DNA from: Marinospirillum insulare DSM 21763
Lineage (GTDB): Bacteria; Pseudomonadota; Gammaproteobacteria; Pseudomonadales; Halomonadaceae
DNA: 64,000 nt
Assembly (NCBI RefSeq): GCF_000686905.1
Contig: NZ_JMLW01000005.1
Location: 62,001 to 126,000 of the forward strand
Direction: 5' to 3'
Shown here: piece by piece, positions 31,372-40,747 of the stretch
Position numbering within the stretch: position 1 is the first letter of the stretch
Layout of the letters: each line of letters starts with the position of its first letter
Notes under the pieces: generated by a model
Told to the model about the DNA's origin: nothing
The model's database searches: none
The model's input: only the letters and a program-made list of their open reading frames with translations
Position numbers and translations under genes: made by a program

Positions 31372-31750
31372 TGCGGAAGCCAGCCTATAAGCCGGGTTCT
31401 GTCGTGAACAGTCATTCCTCTAGGCCTTGAATCGCTCCAAGGCTCAAGCGACCTACCCGAATCCAGCGCGGGCCACGCCTAATGGATTCCTATTTGGTCT
31501 TGCTCCAAGTGGGGTTTACCTTGCCGCGGCATGTTGCCACCCGCGCGGTGCGCTCTTACCGCACCTTTTCACCCTTACCTGTGAAACCTTCCGAAGAAAG
31601 CATCCATCGGCGGTATCTTCTCTGCGGCACTTTCCGTAGGCTTACGCCTCCCAGGCATTACCTGGCACCTTGCCCTGTGGAGCCCGGACTTTCCTCCCCT
31701 ACCTTCAACGCTTAGACTAAAGAGTAGCGGCGACTGTCCAGCCGACTTCC
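31372..31750 (-). ncRNA. rnpB: RNase P RNA (bacterial type A)
   Basis: Catalytic RNA that trims tRNA 5' leaders. Read on the minus strand it starts near GAAGTCGGCTGGACAGTCGC and contains the universal GAGGAAAGTCCGGGCTCC block. Other parts are GGTAAGGGTGAAAAGGTGCG, the GCAAGACCAAATAGG segment and the 3' AGAACCCGGCTTATAGGC. The 5' end pairs with the 3' GGCTGGCTTC to form helix P1, which sets the boundaries to within a few nucleotides. Open reading frames on either strand here are spurious. Confidence 0.95.
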
Positions 31751-31760
31751 GCCGCAAAAG

Positions 31761-31787
31761 GATATAGACAAACCCGTCAGCACTCAA
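31761..31787 (-). promoter_or_regulatory. Possible rnpB promoter
   Basis: Minus-strand TTGAGT (31782-31787) and TATATC (31761-31766) are separated by 15 nt, shorter than ideal. The implied start falls within a few nucleotides of the predicted rnpB 5' end, which supports the assignment. Confidence 0.4.
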
Positions 31788-31810
31788 GCTTTACTAATAA
31801 CTAGCAACAA

Positions 31811-32731
31811 TTATTCACTAGCCTCCAGTACCCACTGGTATAAATCTTTTTTCTTAACTCCCGTCATACGCGCCACTAAAGCACTGGCTTTAGAGGGTGG
31901 CATAACATCTTTTAACTCTTGCATCCAACGACAAGCTTCTTGCCAAGCCTCTTTTGGTTGCTGACCCGAAAAGCCTTCAATTAAAAGAACAAATTCACCT
32001 TTTTGCTGATTAGGGTCATTGGTCACCTGCTCAAGCAACTCATCTAAGCTTGCTGTTAAAAATGTTTCAAAATGCTTAGTAATTTCCCTTGCGATGCAAG
32101 CTTGTCTAGCTCCACCTAACACCGAAATCATCGCTTGTAAGCTTACTAACAAACGATGAGGTGACTCATAAAATATTAGCGTACCTTCTTGATGAGCCAA
32201 ACCTTCTAGCGCTTGAGTACGGGCTTGTGCTTTAGCGGGTAAAAAACCAGCAAAGAAAAAACGATCGGTAGGCAAGCCAGCAACACTTAAAGCAGCAATT
32301 AAGGCACTGACACCTGGAATAGGCAATACTTGATAACCAGCTTCTCTAACCTTGGCAACTAAGGAATAACCTGGGTCAGATATTAGGGGGGTGCCTGCAT
32401 CAGAAATAAGTGCGACTGACTCACCCTTAGCTAATAAGTCAATTACCTGCTCTGCTCTTGCGCCTTCATTATGGTCATGCAGAGAAACTAACCGATTTTT
32501 AATTTGAAAATGCTCTAAGAGGCGACGACTATGGCGAGTATCTTCTGCTGCAATTAAATCTACCTGCTGTAGAATAACTAACGCCCTAGAAGTGATGTCT
32601 TCTAAATTACCTATCGGTGTTGCAACAACATACAAAGCAGCATTTTTTTTGCTATGCTCTGCTGCGTTAATAGAAGGTAAATTATCAGCCTGTAGGTTAG
32701 CTGACTCAATTACTGGAGTTTTACGGGTCAT
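31811..32731 (-). CDS. rsmI: 16S rRNA (cytidine-1402-2'-O)-methyltransferase
   Basis: Methylates the ribose of C1402, the same nucleotide modified by RsmH, encoded just downstream. The 306-residue protein is a tetrapyrrole-methylase-fold enzyme. LYVVATPIGNLEDITSRAL opens the domain, IAAEDTRHSRRLLEHF, LISDAGTPLISDPGYSLV and PGVSALIAALSVAGLPTDRF follow, and the C-terminal helical part ends ALVARMTGVKKKDLYQWVLE. Its start codon overlaps that of the divergent lpoA gene if lpoA uses its first plausible ATG. Confidence 0.95.
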   Translation of the reverse strand: MTRKTPVIESANLQADNLPSINAAEHSKKNAALYVVATPIGNLEDITSRALVILQQVDLIAAEDTRHSRRLLEHFQIKNRLVSLHDHNEGARAEQVIDLLAKGESVALISDAGTPLISDPGYSLVAKVREAGYQVLPIPGVSALIAALSVAGLPTDRFFFAGFLPAKAQARTQALEGLAHQEGTLIFYESPHRLLVSLQAMISVLGGARQACIAREITKHFETFLTASLDELLEQVTNDPNQQKGEFVLLIEGFSGQQPKEAWQEACRWMQELKDVMPPSKASALVARMTGVKKKDLYQWVLEASE

Positions 32732-34625
32732 GAAAGGATCAACCAGAGTGGTATTAAAATTATCAGCCTATCAGCCTTATCTTAGGCAACTCAAACTCTA
32801 TCGCCTAGGTCTTTTATGCCTGTTGCTCTTATTGCTTGCAGGCTGCTCAGGAAAAGTGACTGAAGCACCACCTAAGCCAGAGACAGTAAGCGAGCGAGCC
32901 GCTCACCCCAACCCAGAGGTTGAGTCCCAGCTAGTTAAGCTAGATGCCGCCAGCATCTTAACACAGCAGCAAAGGTATCAGGAAAGCTTGAGCCTGCTGC
33001 AATCCTTACAGCTATCTTTATTACCCAAAAAGTACCATTGGCAAGCATTAGAAGTTGCTGCAACCAATAGCTTAGCCTTAGAAAATGGCTGGCAAGCTTT
33101 ACGACTCATTCAACATTTTAGTCAAGAACTGACTAACCTTAACCGCCAACAACAATACCTACTATTTGGTTACCGTGCCGATGCTTTTTTACTCACGGGT
33201 TTTTATAGCAATGCATTAAAAAATCGCCACAATCAAGCGGCAACAGCTTTAAATAAACAACAGCAAGAAGTTACCTATAAAACCTTATGGGAAACTATGC
33301 AACAAATCAGTACTGAATCACTGGTTACTTTACAAAAGCAAGAAAAACAAACTCTCTTAGGTGGCTGGATAGACTTGGCTCTGGTTAAACGCACAGTGAT
33401 CGACCACCCTGAACTTTTTGTTACTCGATTAAATCAATGGCATACAACTTGGCCTCGCCACCCGGCTCAAACCTTTATGCCGAAAGAAATGCAGTTGCTT
33501 GTAAAGCTCAGCAAGGAGCAGGTGCAACATCTGGGTGTTTTTCTCCCCGAAACAGGGCCTTTAGCTGATGCAGCCGAGGTGTTGAGGGATGCGTTAATCG
33601 CTCGGCAATTAGCCAGCCTTAAAAATGGCTATCCAACACCAAGATTAACTTTCTTTAATACTCAAGGTAACTCTATCGACAAACTCTACTCACAAGCCAT
33701 AGAAGCCGGAGTAGAAGTTGTTATTGGGCCCTTGGCTAAAGCTAACGTTAGCTTAATCGAAAATCGCTCTAGCTTACCGCTACCTACCTTGGCCTTAAAT
33801 TATGGTAATAACCTTAACTTTCGCAATAAAAGCCTTTATCAGTTTGGCCTTTCAGCTGAAAATGAAGCCGAACAGGTTGCTTTAAAAGCTTGGCAAAGCG
33901 GCTTTCGTCGTGCCTTAGTGCTCACCCCTGAAAACAGCTGGGGAACTCGAGTTAAAGATAGCTTTGTTCTTGCTTGGGAAAAGCTTGGAGGCGAGGTGAC
34001 TCACTCACGCCAATACGGTGGCTCTTTAACACTCGATAAATCTTTACGTGAATTGCTTGAAGTGCAGTTAAGTCAGCAAAGACATCAGCGCTTAACTCGC
34101 CTTTTAGGTCAGCGCCCTCACTTTGCACCTCGTCCAAGGGAAGACAGTGATTTTCTCTTTCTGCATGCCACTACAGCAACCGCTAGGCAAATAAAACCTG
34201 CATTAAGTTTTTTAATGGCAGCTAACCTACCCGTGCTAGCCACTTCTTCAGTTTATACAGGCAACAGCAACCCTAGCCAAGACAAAGACATGAATGGTAT
34301 CGCCTTTTGCGATATACCCTGGTACTTACAGGCAGACAATCTTTTAGAAAAAACGATAAGAGCAACCTGGCCAGAGAACATTAGCCGTTACGGCCGTCTT
34401 TATGCAATGGGCGCCGATGCCTACCTACTAGCTCAACGTATGCCACTACTGAACGCACTGCCAGAAAGCCAAATAGATGGTGCAACCGGTCGTTTAAGCC
34501 ATACTGATCGGCGTATTCTGCGTAAATTACAGTGGGCGCAATTTAATAATGGTCGCGTTGAACCACTAGCAGCTAATGCTTTTGAGAAACAAGAACAGCT
34601 AGTTGACCAGTTAACTAGAGACTAA
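32730..34625 (+). CDS. lpoA: Penicillin-binding protein activator LpoA (YraM/LppC family lipoprotein)
   Basis: Outer-membrane lipoprotein that activates PBP1A in E. coli. A long hydrophobic signal ends in the lipobox LLAGCSGK. A helical, TPR-like N-terminal domain (residues 60-270) is followed by a periplasmic-binding-protein-like domain beginning LGVFLPETGPLADAAEVL, with VEVVIGPLAKANV and RRALVLTPENSWGTRV. ATG 32730 gives 631 residues. GTG 32748 is equally possible because AAAGGA lies 9 nt upstream of it. yraN follows after 4 nt. Family assignment is firm, while activation of PBP1A here is inferred. Confidence 0.9.
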   Translation: MKGSTRVVLKLSAYQPYLRQLKLYRLGLLCLLLLLLAGCSGKVTEAPPKPETVSERAAHPNPEVESQLVKLDAASILTQQQRYQESLSLLQSLQLSLLPKKYHWQALEVAATNSLALENGWQALRLIQHFSQELTNLNRQQQYLLFGYRADAFLLTGFYSNALKNRHNQAATALNKQQQEVTYKTLWETMQQISTESLVTLQKQEKQTLLGGWIDLALVKRTVIDHPELFVTRLNQWHTTWPRHPAQTFMPKEMQLLVKLSKEQVQHLGVFLPETGPLADAAEVLRDALIARQLASLKNGYPTPRLTFFNTQGNSIDKLYSQAIEAGVEVVIGPLAKANVSLIENRSSLPLPTLALNYGNNLNFRNKSLYQFGLSAENEAEQVALKAWQSGFRRALVLTPENSWGTRVKDSFVLAWEKLGGEVTHSRQYGGSLTLDKSLRELLEVQLSQQRHQRLTRLLGQRPHFAPRPREDSDFLFLHATTATARQIKPALSFLMAANLPVLATSSVYTGNSNPSQDKDMNGIAFCDIPWYLQADNLLEKTIRATWPENISRYGRLYAMGADAYLLAQRMPLLNALPESQIDGATGRLSHTDRRILRKLQWAQFNNGRVEPLAANAFEKQEQLVDQLTRD

Positions 34626-34629
34626 GCTT

Positions 34630-34995
34630 ATGCCTGAAAAAACACCTAAACAAATAATAGGACAAGCTGCAGAAGATGCAGCAGCACTGATGCTTCAACA
34701 AGCAGGGCTTAGCCTAGTTGAACGTAACTTTAGTTGTAAAACAGGCGAACTAGACCTTATATTTAAAGATAACGAAGAATTGGTGTTTGTAGAGGTTAGG
34801 TTTAGAAAAAACCAGCACTTTGGTGGGGCTTTAGCAAGCGTGACCCCTGCCAAACAACAAAAATTACAAAGGGCGGCCAACTATTATCTAGGACGTTGGA
34901 AAAACCCACCCGCCTGTCGCTTTGATGTAATAGCTATGACCCTAGATACTCATCAACAGTTAATCTGTGAGCAGTGGATAAAAAATGCCTTTTAA
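34630..34995 (+). CDS. yraN: YraN/UPF0102 family protein
   Basis: A 121-residue protein with the restriction-endonuclease-like fold typical of UPF0102. RNFSCKTGELDLIFKDNEELVFVEVR contains the conserved E-x-D and ExK-like residues, and the second half has TPAKQQKLQRAANYYL. Its cellular role is not established; a DNA-processing role has been proposed for homologs. It sits between lpoA and gmhA, as in E. coli and Pseudomonas, 4 nt after lpoA. Confidence 0.92.
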   Translation: MPEKTPKQIIGQAAEDAAALMLQQAGLSLVERNFSCKTGELDLIFKDNEELVFVEVRFRKNQHFGGALASVTPAKQQKLQRAANYYLGRWKNPPACRFDVIAMTLDTHQQLICEQWIKNAF

Positions 34996-35016
34996 TGGCT
35001 GTTAGCATCAATTTAA

Positions 35017-35619
<603 letters not shown>

Positions 35620-35651
35620 AATTTAGCTAGCGGCTTAGTTAACCACTAGTA

Positions 35652-36089
35652 TTATTTAACTATTCTTAGGTGAGATACTTTTTTACTAGAAGACTGCTTA
35701 GTTGATTTAGTGTCTGAAGCTTTGGTTAAATCGGCTTCAGGCACTTCAGCTGAGCTAGGTTCTAAACCTTCTAACTGGGGTTCTTGACCAAAAACCATTC
35801 CCTGACCATTTTCTCGTGCATAAATGGCCATAATGGCATTTAGCGGAGAACGTATTTGCCTAGGGGTACCTGAAAAACGCGTGCCAAAGGTTACCTCTTG
35901 GTTACCCATTATAAGGTCACGGCAAGCATCAGGAGAGATATTCAAAACTAGCTGTCCTTGCTCAGTTTGAGAGGAAGGTACTTCAACGCCCGGCATATCT
36001 GTAGCAATAACAATATGGGGGGTTAAGTTATTATCTAATAACCATTCATAAATGGCTCTCAATAAATAAGGACGGCTAGATGTAGACAT
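35652..36089 (-). CDS. sspB: ClpXP specificity-enhancing factor SspB
   Basis: Adaptor that delivers ssrA-tagged proteins to ClpXP. The protein has 145 residues. The folded N-terminal domain runs from RPYLLRAIYEWLLDNNLTPHI to the RSPLNAIMAIYARENGQGM block. A flexible acidic/serine linker then leads to the C-terminal HLRIVK, which corresponds to the ClpX-docking motif (LRVVK in E. coli). The gene is 12 nt downstream of sspA, the conserved operon. Confidence 0.94.
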   Translation of the reverse strand: MSTSSRPYLLRAIYEWLLDNNLTPHIVIATDMPGVEVPSSQTEQGQLVLNISPDACRDLIMGNQEVTFGTRFSGTPRQIRSPLNAIMAIYARENGQGMVFGQEPQLEGLEPSSAEVPEADLTKASDTKSTKQSSSKKVSHLRIVK

Positions 36090-36101
36090 AAGAATTCCCT
36101 A

Positions 36102-36728
36102 TTAACGCATTTCTCGTTCAACTTCAGACAGGCTATCAATAAACCCATCACGATTGAAACAACGTTCCATATAATCTAGCAAAGGTTTAACCTGCTTTTC
36201 TGGTAACTCAATACCTAAGTGCTTTAGACGCCACAAGATAGGAAGTACACAGCAATCCACCAAACTAAACTCATCACTCATAAAGAAAGGACGGTCAGCA
36301 AAAATAGGTGCAACACCAATAATGCTCTCACGTAGTTCTTTACGTGCTTTGTCGGCTTTCTTACCTGTAGGTTCATTGGTTAACTGCTCAACCAAAGGAC
36401 TCCATTCTTTTTCAATGCGATAGACCCAAAGACGACTTTGAGCACGCGCAACAGGAAATACAGGTAGCAAAGGAGGGTGGGGAAACCGCTCATCTAAATA
36501 TTCCATCATTACCTTAGATTCATAAAGAACTAAGTCTCTATCGAGCAAGGTAGGCAGACTATTATAGGGGTTAAGATCTGCTAACTCTTCCGGCTTCTTG
36601 TTAGGATCGATATCTAATAAATCGAAAGTAACGCCTTTTTCAGCAAGGACTACACGTACACGGTGGCTGTAGTGATCATCACTATCGGAAAAAAAGGTCA
36701 TGGAAGAACGCTTGGTAGCAACGCTCAT
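36102..36728 (-). CDS. sspA: Stringent starvation protein A
   Basis: A 208-residue glutathione-S-transferase-fold protein that binds RNA polymerase rather than glutathione. The thioredoxin-like N-terminus has the pattern [18 protein letters not shown], followed by [19 protein letters not shown] and [16 protein letters not shown]; the helical C-terminal domain follows. I chose ATG 36728 because GAGGA lies 7 nt upstream; an ATG 21 nt earlier has no such site. sspB follows immediately. Confidence 0.93.
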   Translation of the reverse strand: MSVATKRSSMTFFSDSDDHYSHRVRVVLAEKGVTFDLLDIDPNKKPEELADLNPYNSLPTLLDRDLVLYESKVMMEYLDERFPHPPLLPVFPVARAQSRLWVYRIEKEWSPLVEQLTNEPTGKKADKARKELRESIIGVAPIFADRPFFMSDEFSLVDCCVLPILWRLKHLGIELPEKQVKPLLDYMERCFNRDGFIDSLSEVEREMR

Positions 36729-36781
36729 TAATAATTCCTCATTATACATTCAGCCAACTACTATAACGCTTTTAGGCCTAA

Positions 36782-36812
36782 AATAGCAAAAGGCGCACGA
36801 AAACCGTACGCC
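36782..36812 (-). terminator. Terminator of the petABC operon
   Basis: On the minus strand GGCGTACG and CGTGCGCC form an 8-bp stem with one G-T pair and a 5-nt loop. TTTTGCTATTTT follows. It begins about 50 nt after the petC stop. Confidence 0.8.
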
Positions 36813-36860
36813 CTTGCCAGCTTTTATATCAATTTACATCCATTAGTTTTTGTAAACTAA

Positions 36861-37628
36861 TCAATGTTTGACATCTCGCCAGTACTCTTTCTTCAACAGG
36901 TAAGCGAAGAAGAAGAAGATGACAATAAAGATTAACACCTTAGGTGCTAGTGAATTTGCCTGATACTTACTTGGCTCGGCCACATAGACCATAAAGTTAG
37001 TTAAATCATAAACTGCTTTGTCAAACTCCGTAGGTGAAAGGCTCCCAGGCGTGACTTCCTTAAAGCAGTCACGCGGGTTAGCTACTTTACCTTTAAGTGG
37101 ATCAATGGTTTCTGCGCCTATCGCATTAGGATCACAAGCTAAGCTGTAAGTACCTTGTAAGTCGGCTAATACATGCGGCATACCCACATCAGGAAAAACG
37201 GAGTTATTAACACCCCAAGGCTTACCACTATCTAGGTAAAAGCTACGCAAGAAGCTATAGATATACTCAGGGCTTTTTAAGCGTGCCATTAAGCTTAAAT
37301 CGGGTGGTGGAGTACCAAACCAAACAGCTGAGTCAGCTTTCGTCATAGCAATACGCATTTGATCGTTATACGCAGTTTGCGGGCTAAGAATAAGGTTTTC
37401 TTCGATCACTTCTTGAGGAATACCTAAATCTTCAGCAGTACGAGCAAAACGCTGATGCTCAGCTGAGTGACAACCCATGCAGTAGTTTACGAATAAACGT
37501 GCGCCATTATGTAAAGATTCAGTATTGTATAAGTCTGGACTCATAGCATCCAGTTTTGCTGGAGAGCCTGCAGCCATAGATAGGGCAGGCACCAGCGCGA
37601 TAAATAATGCTAGTAATTGCTTTTTCAT
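36861..37628 (-). CDS. petC: Cytochrome c1 subunit of the bc1 complex
   Basis: Heme-bearing subunit of ubiquinol-cytochrome c reductase. The protein has 255 residues. A cleavable signal (MKKQLLALFIALVPALSMAA) precedes a single covalent heme site CMGCH (C50, C53, H54). The distal methionine ligand is expected in a later loop. A C-terminal membrane anchor (VLIFIVIFFFFAYLL) precedes the cytoplasmic KKEYWRDVKH. It overlaps petB by 1 nt. It is a free cytochrome c1, not a cytochrome b/c1 fusion. Confidence 0.95.
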   Translation of the reverse strand: MKKQLLALFIALVPALSMAAGSPAKLDAMSPDLYNTESLHNGARLFVNYCMGCHSAEHQRFARTAEDLGIPQEVIEENLILSPQTAYNDQMRIAMTKADSAVWFGTPPPDLSLMARLKSPEYIYSFLRSFYLDSGKPWGVNNSVFPDVGMPHVLADLQGTYSLACDPNAIGAETIDPLKGKVANPRDCFKEVTPGSLSPTEFDKAVYDLTNFMVYVAEPSKYQANSLAPKVLIFIVIFFFFAYLLKKEYWRDVKH

Positions 37629-38884
37629 TAGCCTGTCACCCTGTCTGGAACTGGTTTACATTTTTCAATTCTGGTGTAGAAAGGCATCAGAAGGAAAACT
37701 AAGAAGTAAATGGCAGTACACAGCTGCGCAAGAGTAGTACGGCCTGGGGTAGAAGGTAGAACACCTAACACACCCAACACCACAAAACTAATACAGAAGA
37801 GTACTAAAGCCAGTTTACTCATCCAGCCTTTGTAACGAATAGACTTTACTGGGCTACGATCTAACCAAGGCAACACAAAAAGAATTGCAATGGCTGCACC
37901 CATGAAAATAACACCTAAGAATTTAGCTTCTAAACCAAACACAGAGAAGGTAATAGCACGCAAAATTGCATAGAAAGGCGTGAAGTACCAAACAGGTGCA
38001 ATGTGGTCTGGTGTTTTAAGCGGATTCGCAGGTTCAAAGTTAGGTGCTTCAATAAAGTAGCCACCCATTTCTGGGAAGTAGAACACAATTAAAGCAAATA
38101 CAAACGCAAAAACCGCAACACCAACTATGTCTTTCACTGTGTAGTAAGGATGGAAAGGAATACCATCTAAGGGCACACCGTTTTCATCTAAGTCTTTCTT
38201 AATGTCTACGCCATCTGGGTTATTAGAACCCACTTCGTGAAGTGCCAGTATGTGCAGTACCACTAGTGCGATAATAACGATAGGCAAAGCAGCAACGTGT
38301 AGCGCAAAGAAACGGTTGAGAGTAATACCAGAAATTAGGTAATCACCACGTATCCACTGAGCTAAATCACCACCAATAACGGGGATAGCACCAAATAGAG
38401 AAATGATAACCTGAGCACCCCAGTAAGACATTTGTCCCCAAGGTAGTAGGTAACCCATAAAGGCTTCAGCCATTAGCGCAAGGTAGATAGCCATACCAAA
38501 AATCCAGATTAATTCACGAGGCTTTTGGTAAGAGCCGTACATCATACCGCGCAGCATGTGCAGGTAAACAACAACGAAAAAGGCTGAAGCACCCGTTGAG
38601 TGCATATAGCGAATAAGCCAACCCATTTCTACATCACGCATGATGTATTCCATGGAAGCAAAAGCACCTTCAGCTGAAGGGTTATAACTCATGGTTAGCC
38701 AAATACCGGTTAAAATTTGGTTTACCAGTACTAGCAAGGCCAGCGAGCCAAAAAAATACCAAAAGTTAAAGTTCTTAGGCGCATAGTACTTACTTAGGTG
38801 ATCTTCCCACATGGCAGTTGCAGGGAAACGATCATCAATCCAACCCATTAAGCCTGGATTCCCCTTATTACGGTTACCAGCCAT
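37628..38884 (-). CDS. petB: Cytochrome b subunit of the bc1 complex
   Basis: Polytopic subunit with both quinone sites. The protein has 418 residues. Heme-ligand histidines appear in HSTGASAFFVVVYLHMLRG and FALHVAALPIVIIALVVLHILALH. GYLLPWGQMSYWGAQVI lines the Qo region, and a PVWYFTPFYAILR segment stands in the usual PEWYF position. About eight membrane segments are visible. It lies between petA and petC with 1-nt overlaps on each side, so the three are one transcript. Confidence 0.96.
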   Translation of the reverse strand: MAGNRNKGNPGLMGWIDDRFPATAMWEDHLSKYYAPKNFNFWYFFGSLALLVLVNQILTGIWLTMSYNPSAEGAFASMEYIMRDVEMGWLIRYMHSTGASAFFVVVYLHMLRGMMYGSYQKPRELIWIFGMAIYLALMAEAFMGYLLPWGQMSYWGAQVIISLFGAIPVIGGDLAQWIRGDYLISGITLNRFFALHVAALPIVIIALVVLHILALHEVGSNNPDGVDIKKDLDENGVPLDGIPFHPYYTVKDIVGVAVFAFVFALIVFYFPEMGGYFIEAPNFEPANPLKTPDHIAPVWYFTPFYAILRAITFSVFGLEAKFLGVIFMGAAIAILFVLPWLDRSPVKSIRYKGWMSKLALVLFCISFVVLGVLGVLPSTPGRTTLAQLCTAIYFLVFLLMPFYTRIEKCKPVPDRVTG

Positions 38885-39480
38885 TATGCGTTCTCCTCAT
38901 CGACACCAATTATTATTGTATTGTCATCTATGTAGCTATGGGGGGGCACTTCAAGGTTAGTTGGTGCTGGCTGGCTACGCATTACACGACCCGATAAGTC
39001 GAAGCGCGAACCATGACAGGGGCAGAAGAAACCGCCGACCCAATCACTACCTAAATCTGCAGCTGCTACTTCAGGACGATAGGTTGGAGAGCAACCTAAA
39101 TGCGTACAAATACCAATAACCACAGCAAACTCTGGCTTAATTGAGCGCTCGCGATTTTTGGCATAGTCAGGCTGCTGACTAATAACATCAGAGTTAGGGT
39201 CTGCTAAACGATCTTCTACAGCTTCAAGACTTTTTAGCATTTCTGGTGTGCGACGGATAATCCATACAGGTTTACCACGCCACTCAACAGTCATTTGTTG
39301 CCCTGGCTCAATTTTAGAAATATCCGCTCTAGCTGGTGCGCCTGCTGCACGAGCCTTAGCACTAGGATTCCAAGAGGCAACGAAAGGTACCGCAACCCCG
39401 ACTGCGCCTACCGCCCCTACGACGGATGTCGCACCGACAAGGAAGCGTCGCCGTCCCTTGTTTACGCCATCATTACTCAT
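38884..39480 (-). CDS. petA: Rieske iron-sulfur subunit of the bc1 complex
   Basis: Transfers electrons from quinol to cytochrome c1. The protein has 198 residues. A twin-arginine-type N-terminus (GRRRFLVGATS) leads into the membrane anchor. The 2Fe-2S ligands are in CTHLGCSP and CPCHGSRFD. ATG 39480 is chosen because GGGGAG lies about 8 nt upstream and the Tat motif follows directly; a frame extension 19 residues upstream is unlikely to be translated. petB overlaps by 1 nt. Confidence 0.95.
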   Translation of the reverse strand: MSNDGVNKGRRRFLVGATSVVGAVGAVGVAVPFVASWNPSAKARAAGAPARADISKIEPGQQMTVEWRGKPVWIIRRTPEMLKSLEAVEDRLADPNSDVISQQPDYAKNRERSIKPEFAVVIGICTHLGCSPTYRPEVAAADLGSDWVGGFFCPCHGSRFDLSGRVMRSQPAPTNLEVPPHSYIDDNTIIIGVDEENA

Positions 39481-39649
39481 TAAAGGTTCTCCCCATCGAC
39501 AAAACTTCATCCGAGTATTATTCGCAACCCGAACCATTTTTTTAAATATGGTTAATCTTAAAAAAAAGCCCTCACTAACACAAGAAAGGAAACCTTATAA
39601 ACACTAGTGATTTAGTGGTAGAGCTTTTCATAAAAACAATTTATTGTCG

Positions 39650-39686
39650 CAAAAAAAAACGCCCAACCTAAAGCGGCCAGGCGTTT
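39650..39686 (-). terminator. Terminator of the rplM-rpsI operon
   Basis: AAACGCC and GGCGTTT form a 7-bp stem around a 16-nt loop, with a run of T residues following on the minus strand. It begins about 30 nt after the rpsI stop. Confidence 0.8.
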
Positions 39687-39717
39687 CTTTAGTTGGCCGC
39701 AGCCAAAACTCCAAGTT

Positions 39718-40110
39718 TTAACGCTTAGAGAACTGTGGGCGCTTACGTGCTTTACGTAGACCAATCTTCTTACGTTCAACCATACGTGCATCACGGGTTA
39801 CATAACCAGCAGTACGTAGTGAAGCGCGTAAAGATTCATCATAATCCATAAGTGCACGGGTAATACCGTGACGAATTGCCCCAGCCTGACCATTTGAACC
39901 ACCACCAGATACGGTGATATTTAGGTCAAACTTAGCAGTTGAGTCAGTTAGCTCTAGCGGCTGCATAACAATCATTTGCGAAGTTTCACGGCAAAAGTAT
40001 TCTTGCAGGCTAGATCCATTAATAGAAATTTTACCGCTACCTGGCTTTAAAAAAACACGAGCAGTAGAGGTTTTGCGACGGCCGGTGCCGTAGTTTTGAT
40101 TAGCAGACAT
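39718..40110 (-). CDS. rpsI: 30S ribosomal protein S9
   Basis: A 130-residue ribosomal protein. [18 protein letters not shown] opens it, [24 protein letters not shown] is the central signature, and the basic tail [12 protein letters not shown] reaches the P-site tRNA in the ribosome. It is 12 nt downstream of rplM with GGAAGG as ribosome-binding site; the pair is an almost universal bacterial operon. Confidence 0.98.
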   Translation of the reverse strand: MSANQNYGTGRRKTSTARVFLKPGSGKISINGSSLQEYFCRETSQMIVMQPLELTDSTAKFDLNITVSGGGSNGQAGAIRHGITRALMDYDESLRASLRTAGYVTRDARMVERKKIGLRKARKRPQFSKR

Positions 40111-40122
40111 GACGACCTTCCG

Positions 40123-40554
40123 TTAAATATTCAGAGTTTGCGGTTGCTGAGCAGCATGCGGATGTTCCGCGCCGGCGTAAACTTTCAGCTTGGCAAACAT
40201 TGCACGACCTAAAGGACCTTTAGGTAGCATACCTTTTACAGCACCCTGAATAACACGCTCAGGCGCATGATCAATCAGCTTTTCAAAGGACATTTCTTTA
40301 ATGCCACCAGGGAAACCTGTATGACGATAATAGATTTTACCTTTAGCTTTGTTACCTGTTACGCGCACTTTTTCAGCATTGATGATAACTAGATAGTCAC
40401 CAGTATCAACGTGAGGAGTGTATTCAGGCTTATGCTTACCGCGTAGACGGCGCGCTAGCTCAGTCGCTAGACGACCTAGCGTTTTATCTGTGGCATCTAC
40501 CACATACCAGTCGCGCTTTACGCTTTCTGGTTTTGCAGAAACAGTGGTTTTCAT
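40123..40554 (-). CDS. rplM: 50S ribosomal protein L13
   Basis: A 143-residue protein with the signatures [34 protein letters not shown] and [20 protein letters not shown]. It lies upstream of rpsI in the standard order. The 193-nt gap before it contains a candidate promoter with a GC-rich discriminator, as often seen for ribosomal genes under stringent control. Confidence 0.98.
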   Translation of the reverse strand: MKTTVSAKPESVKRDWYVVDATDKTLGRLATELARRLRGKHKPEYTPHVDTGDYLVIINAEKVRVTGNKAKGKIYYRHTGFPGGIKEMSFEKLIDHAPERVIQGAVKGMLPKGPLGRAMFAKLKVYAGAEHPHAAQQPQTLNI

Positions 40555-40723
40555 TTAACTATCTACTCTTAGTAGGATCTTCACGACTTGCTGCAGGCAT
40601 AAAGCACTGCTACAGATCGTACTGATCATTACCTATTTTTATTGGTTATCAGGTTAGTAGTATTAACTAGCACCTAATAACAAGTTGCCTTAGACACTTA
40701 ACACTTTTCTAAGGAGCGCGGAT

Positions 40724-40732
40724 TTTATACCA
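40724..40732 (-). promoter_or_regulatory. Candidate extended -10 promoter for rplM-rpsI
   Basis: Minus-strand TGGTATAAA (extended -10) is followed by a discriminator with CCGCGC. No clear -35 box is seen. It would give a leader of about 160 nt before rplM. Confidence 0.38.
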
Positions 40733-40747
40733 CTTCTGTTATTTAGT

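Noticed and set aside
31427-31787. Three open reading frames of about 70-77 codons on both strands
   Set aside because: They lie wholly inside the RNase P RNA gene, which explains the conservation and base composition.
39532-39553. AACCAT/ATGGTT inverted repeat upstream of petA
   Set aside because: It is only 6 bp with a 10-nt AT-rich spacer; this could arise by chance and no promoter could be placed around it.
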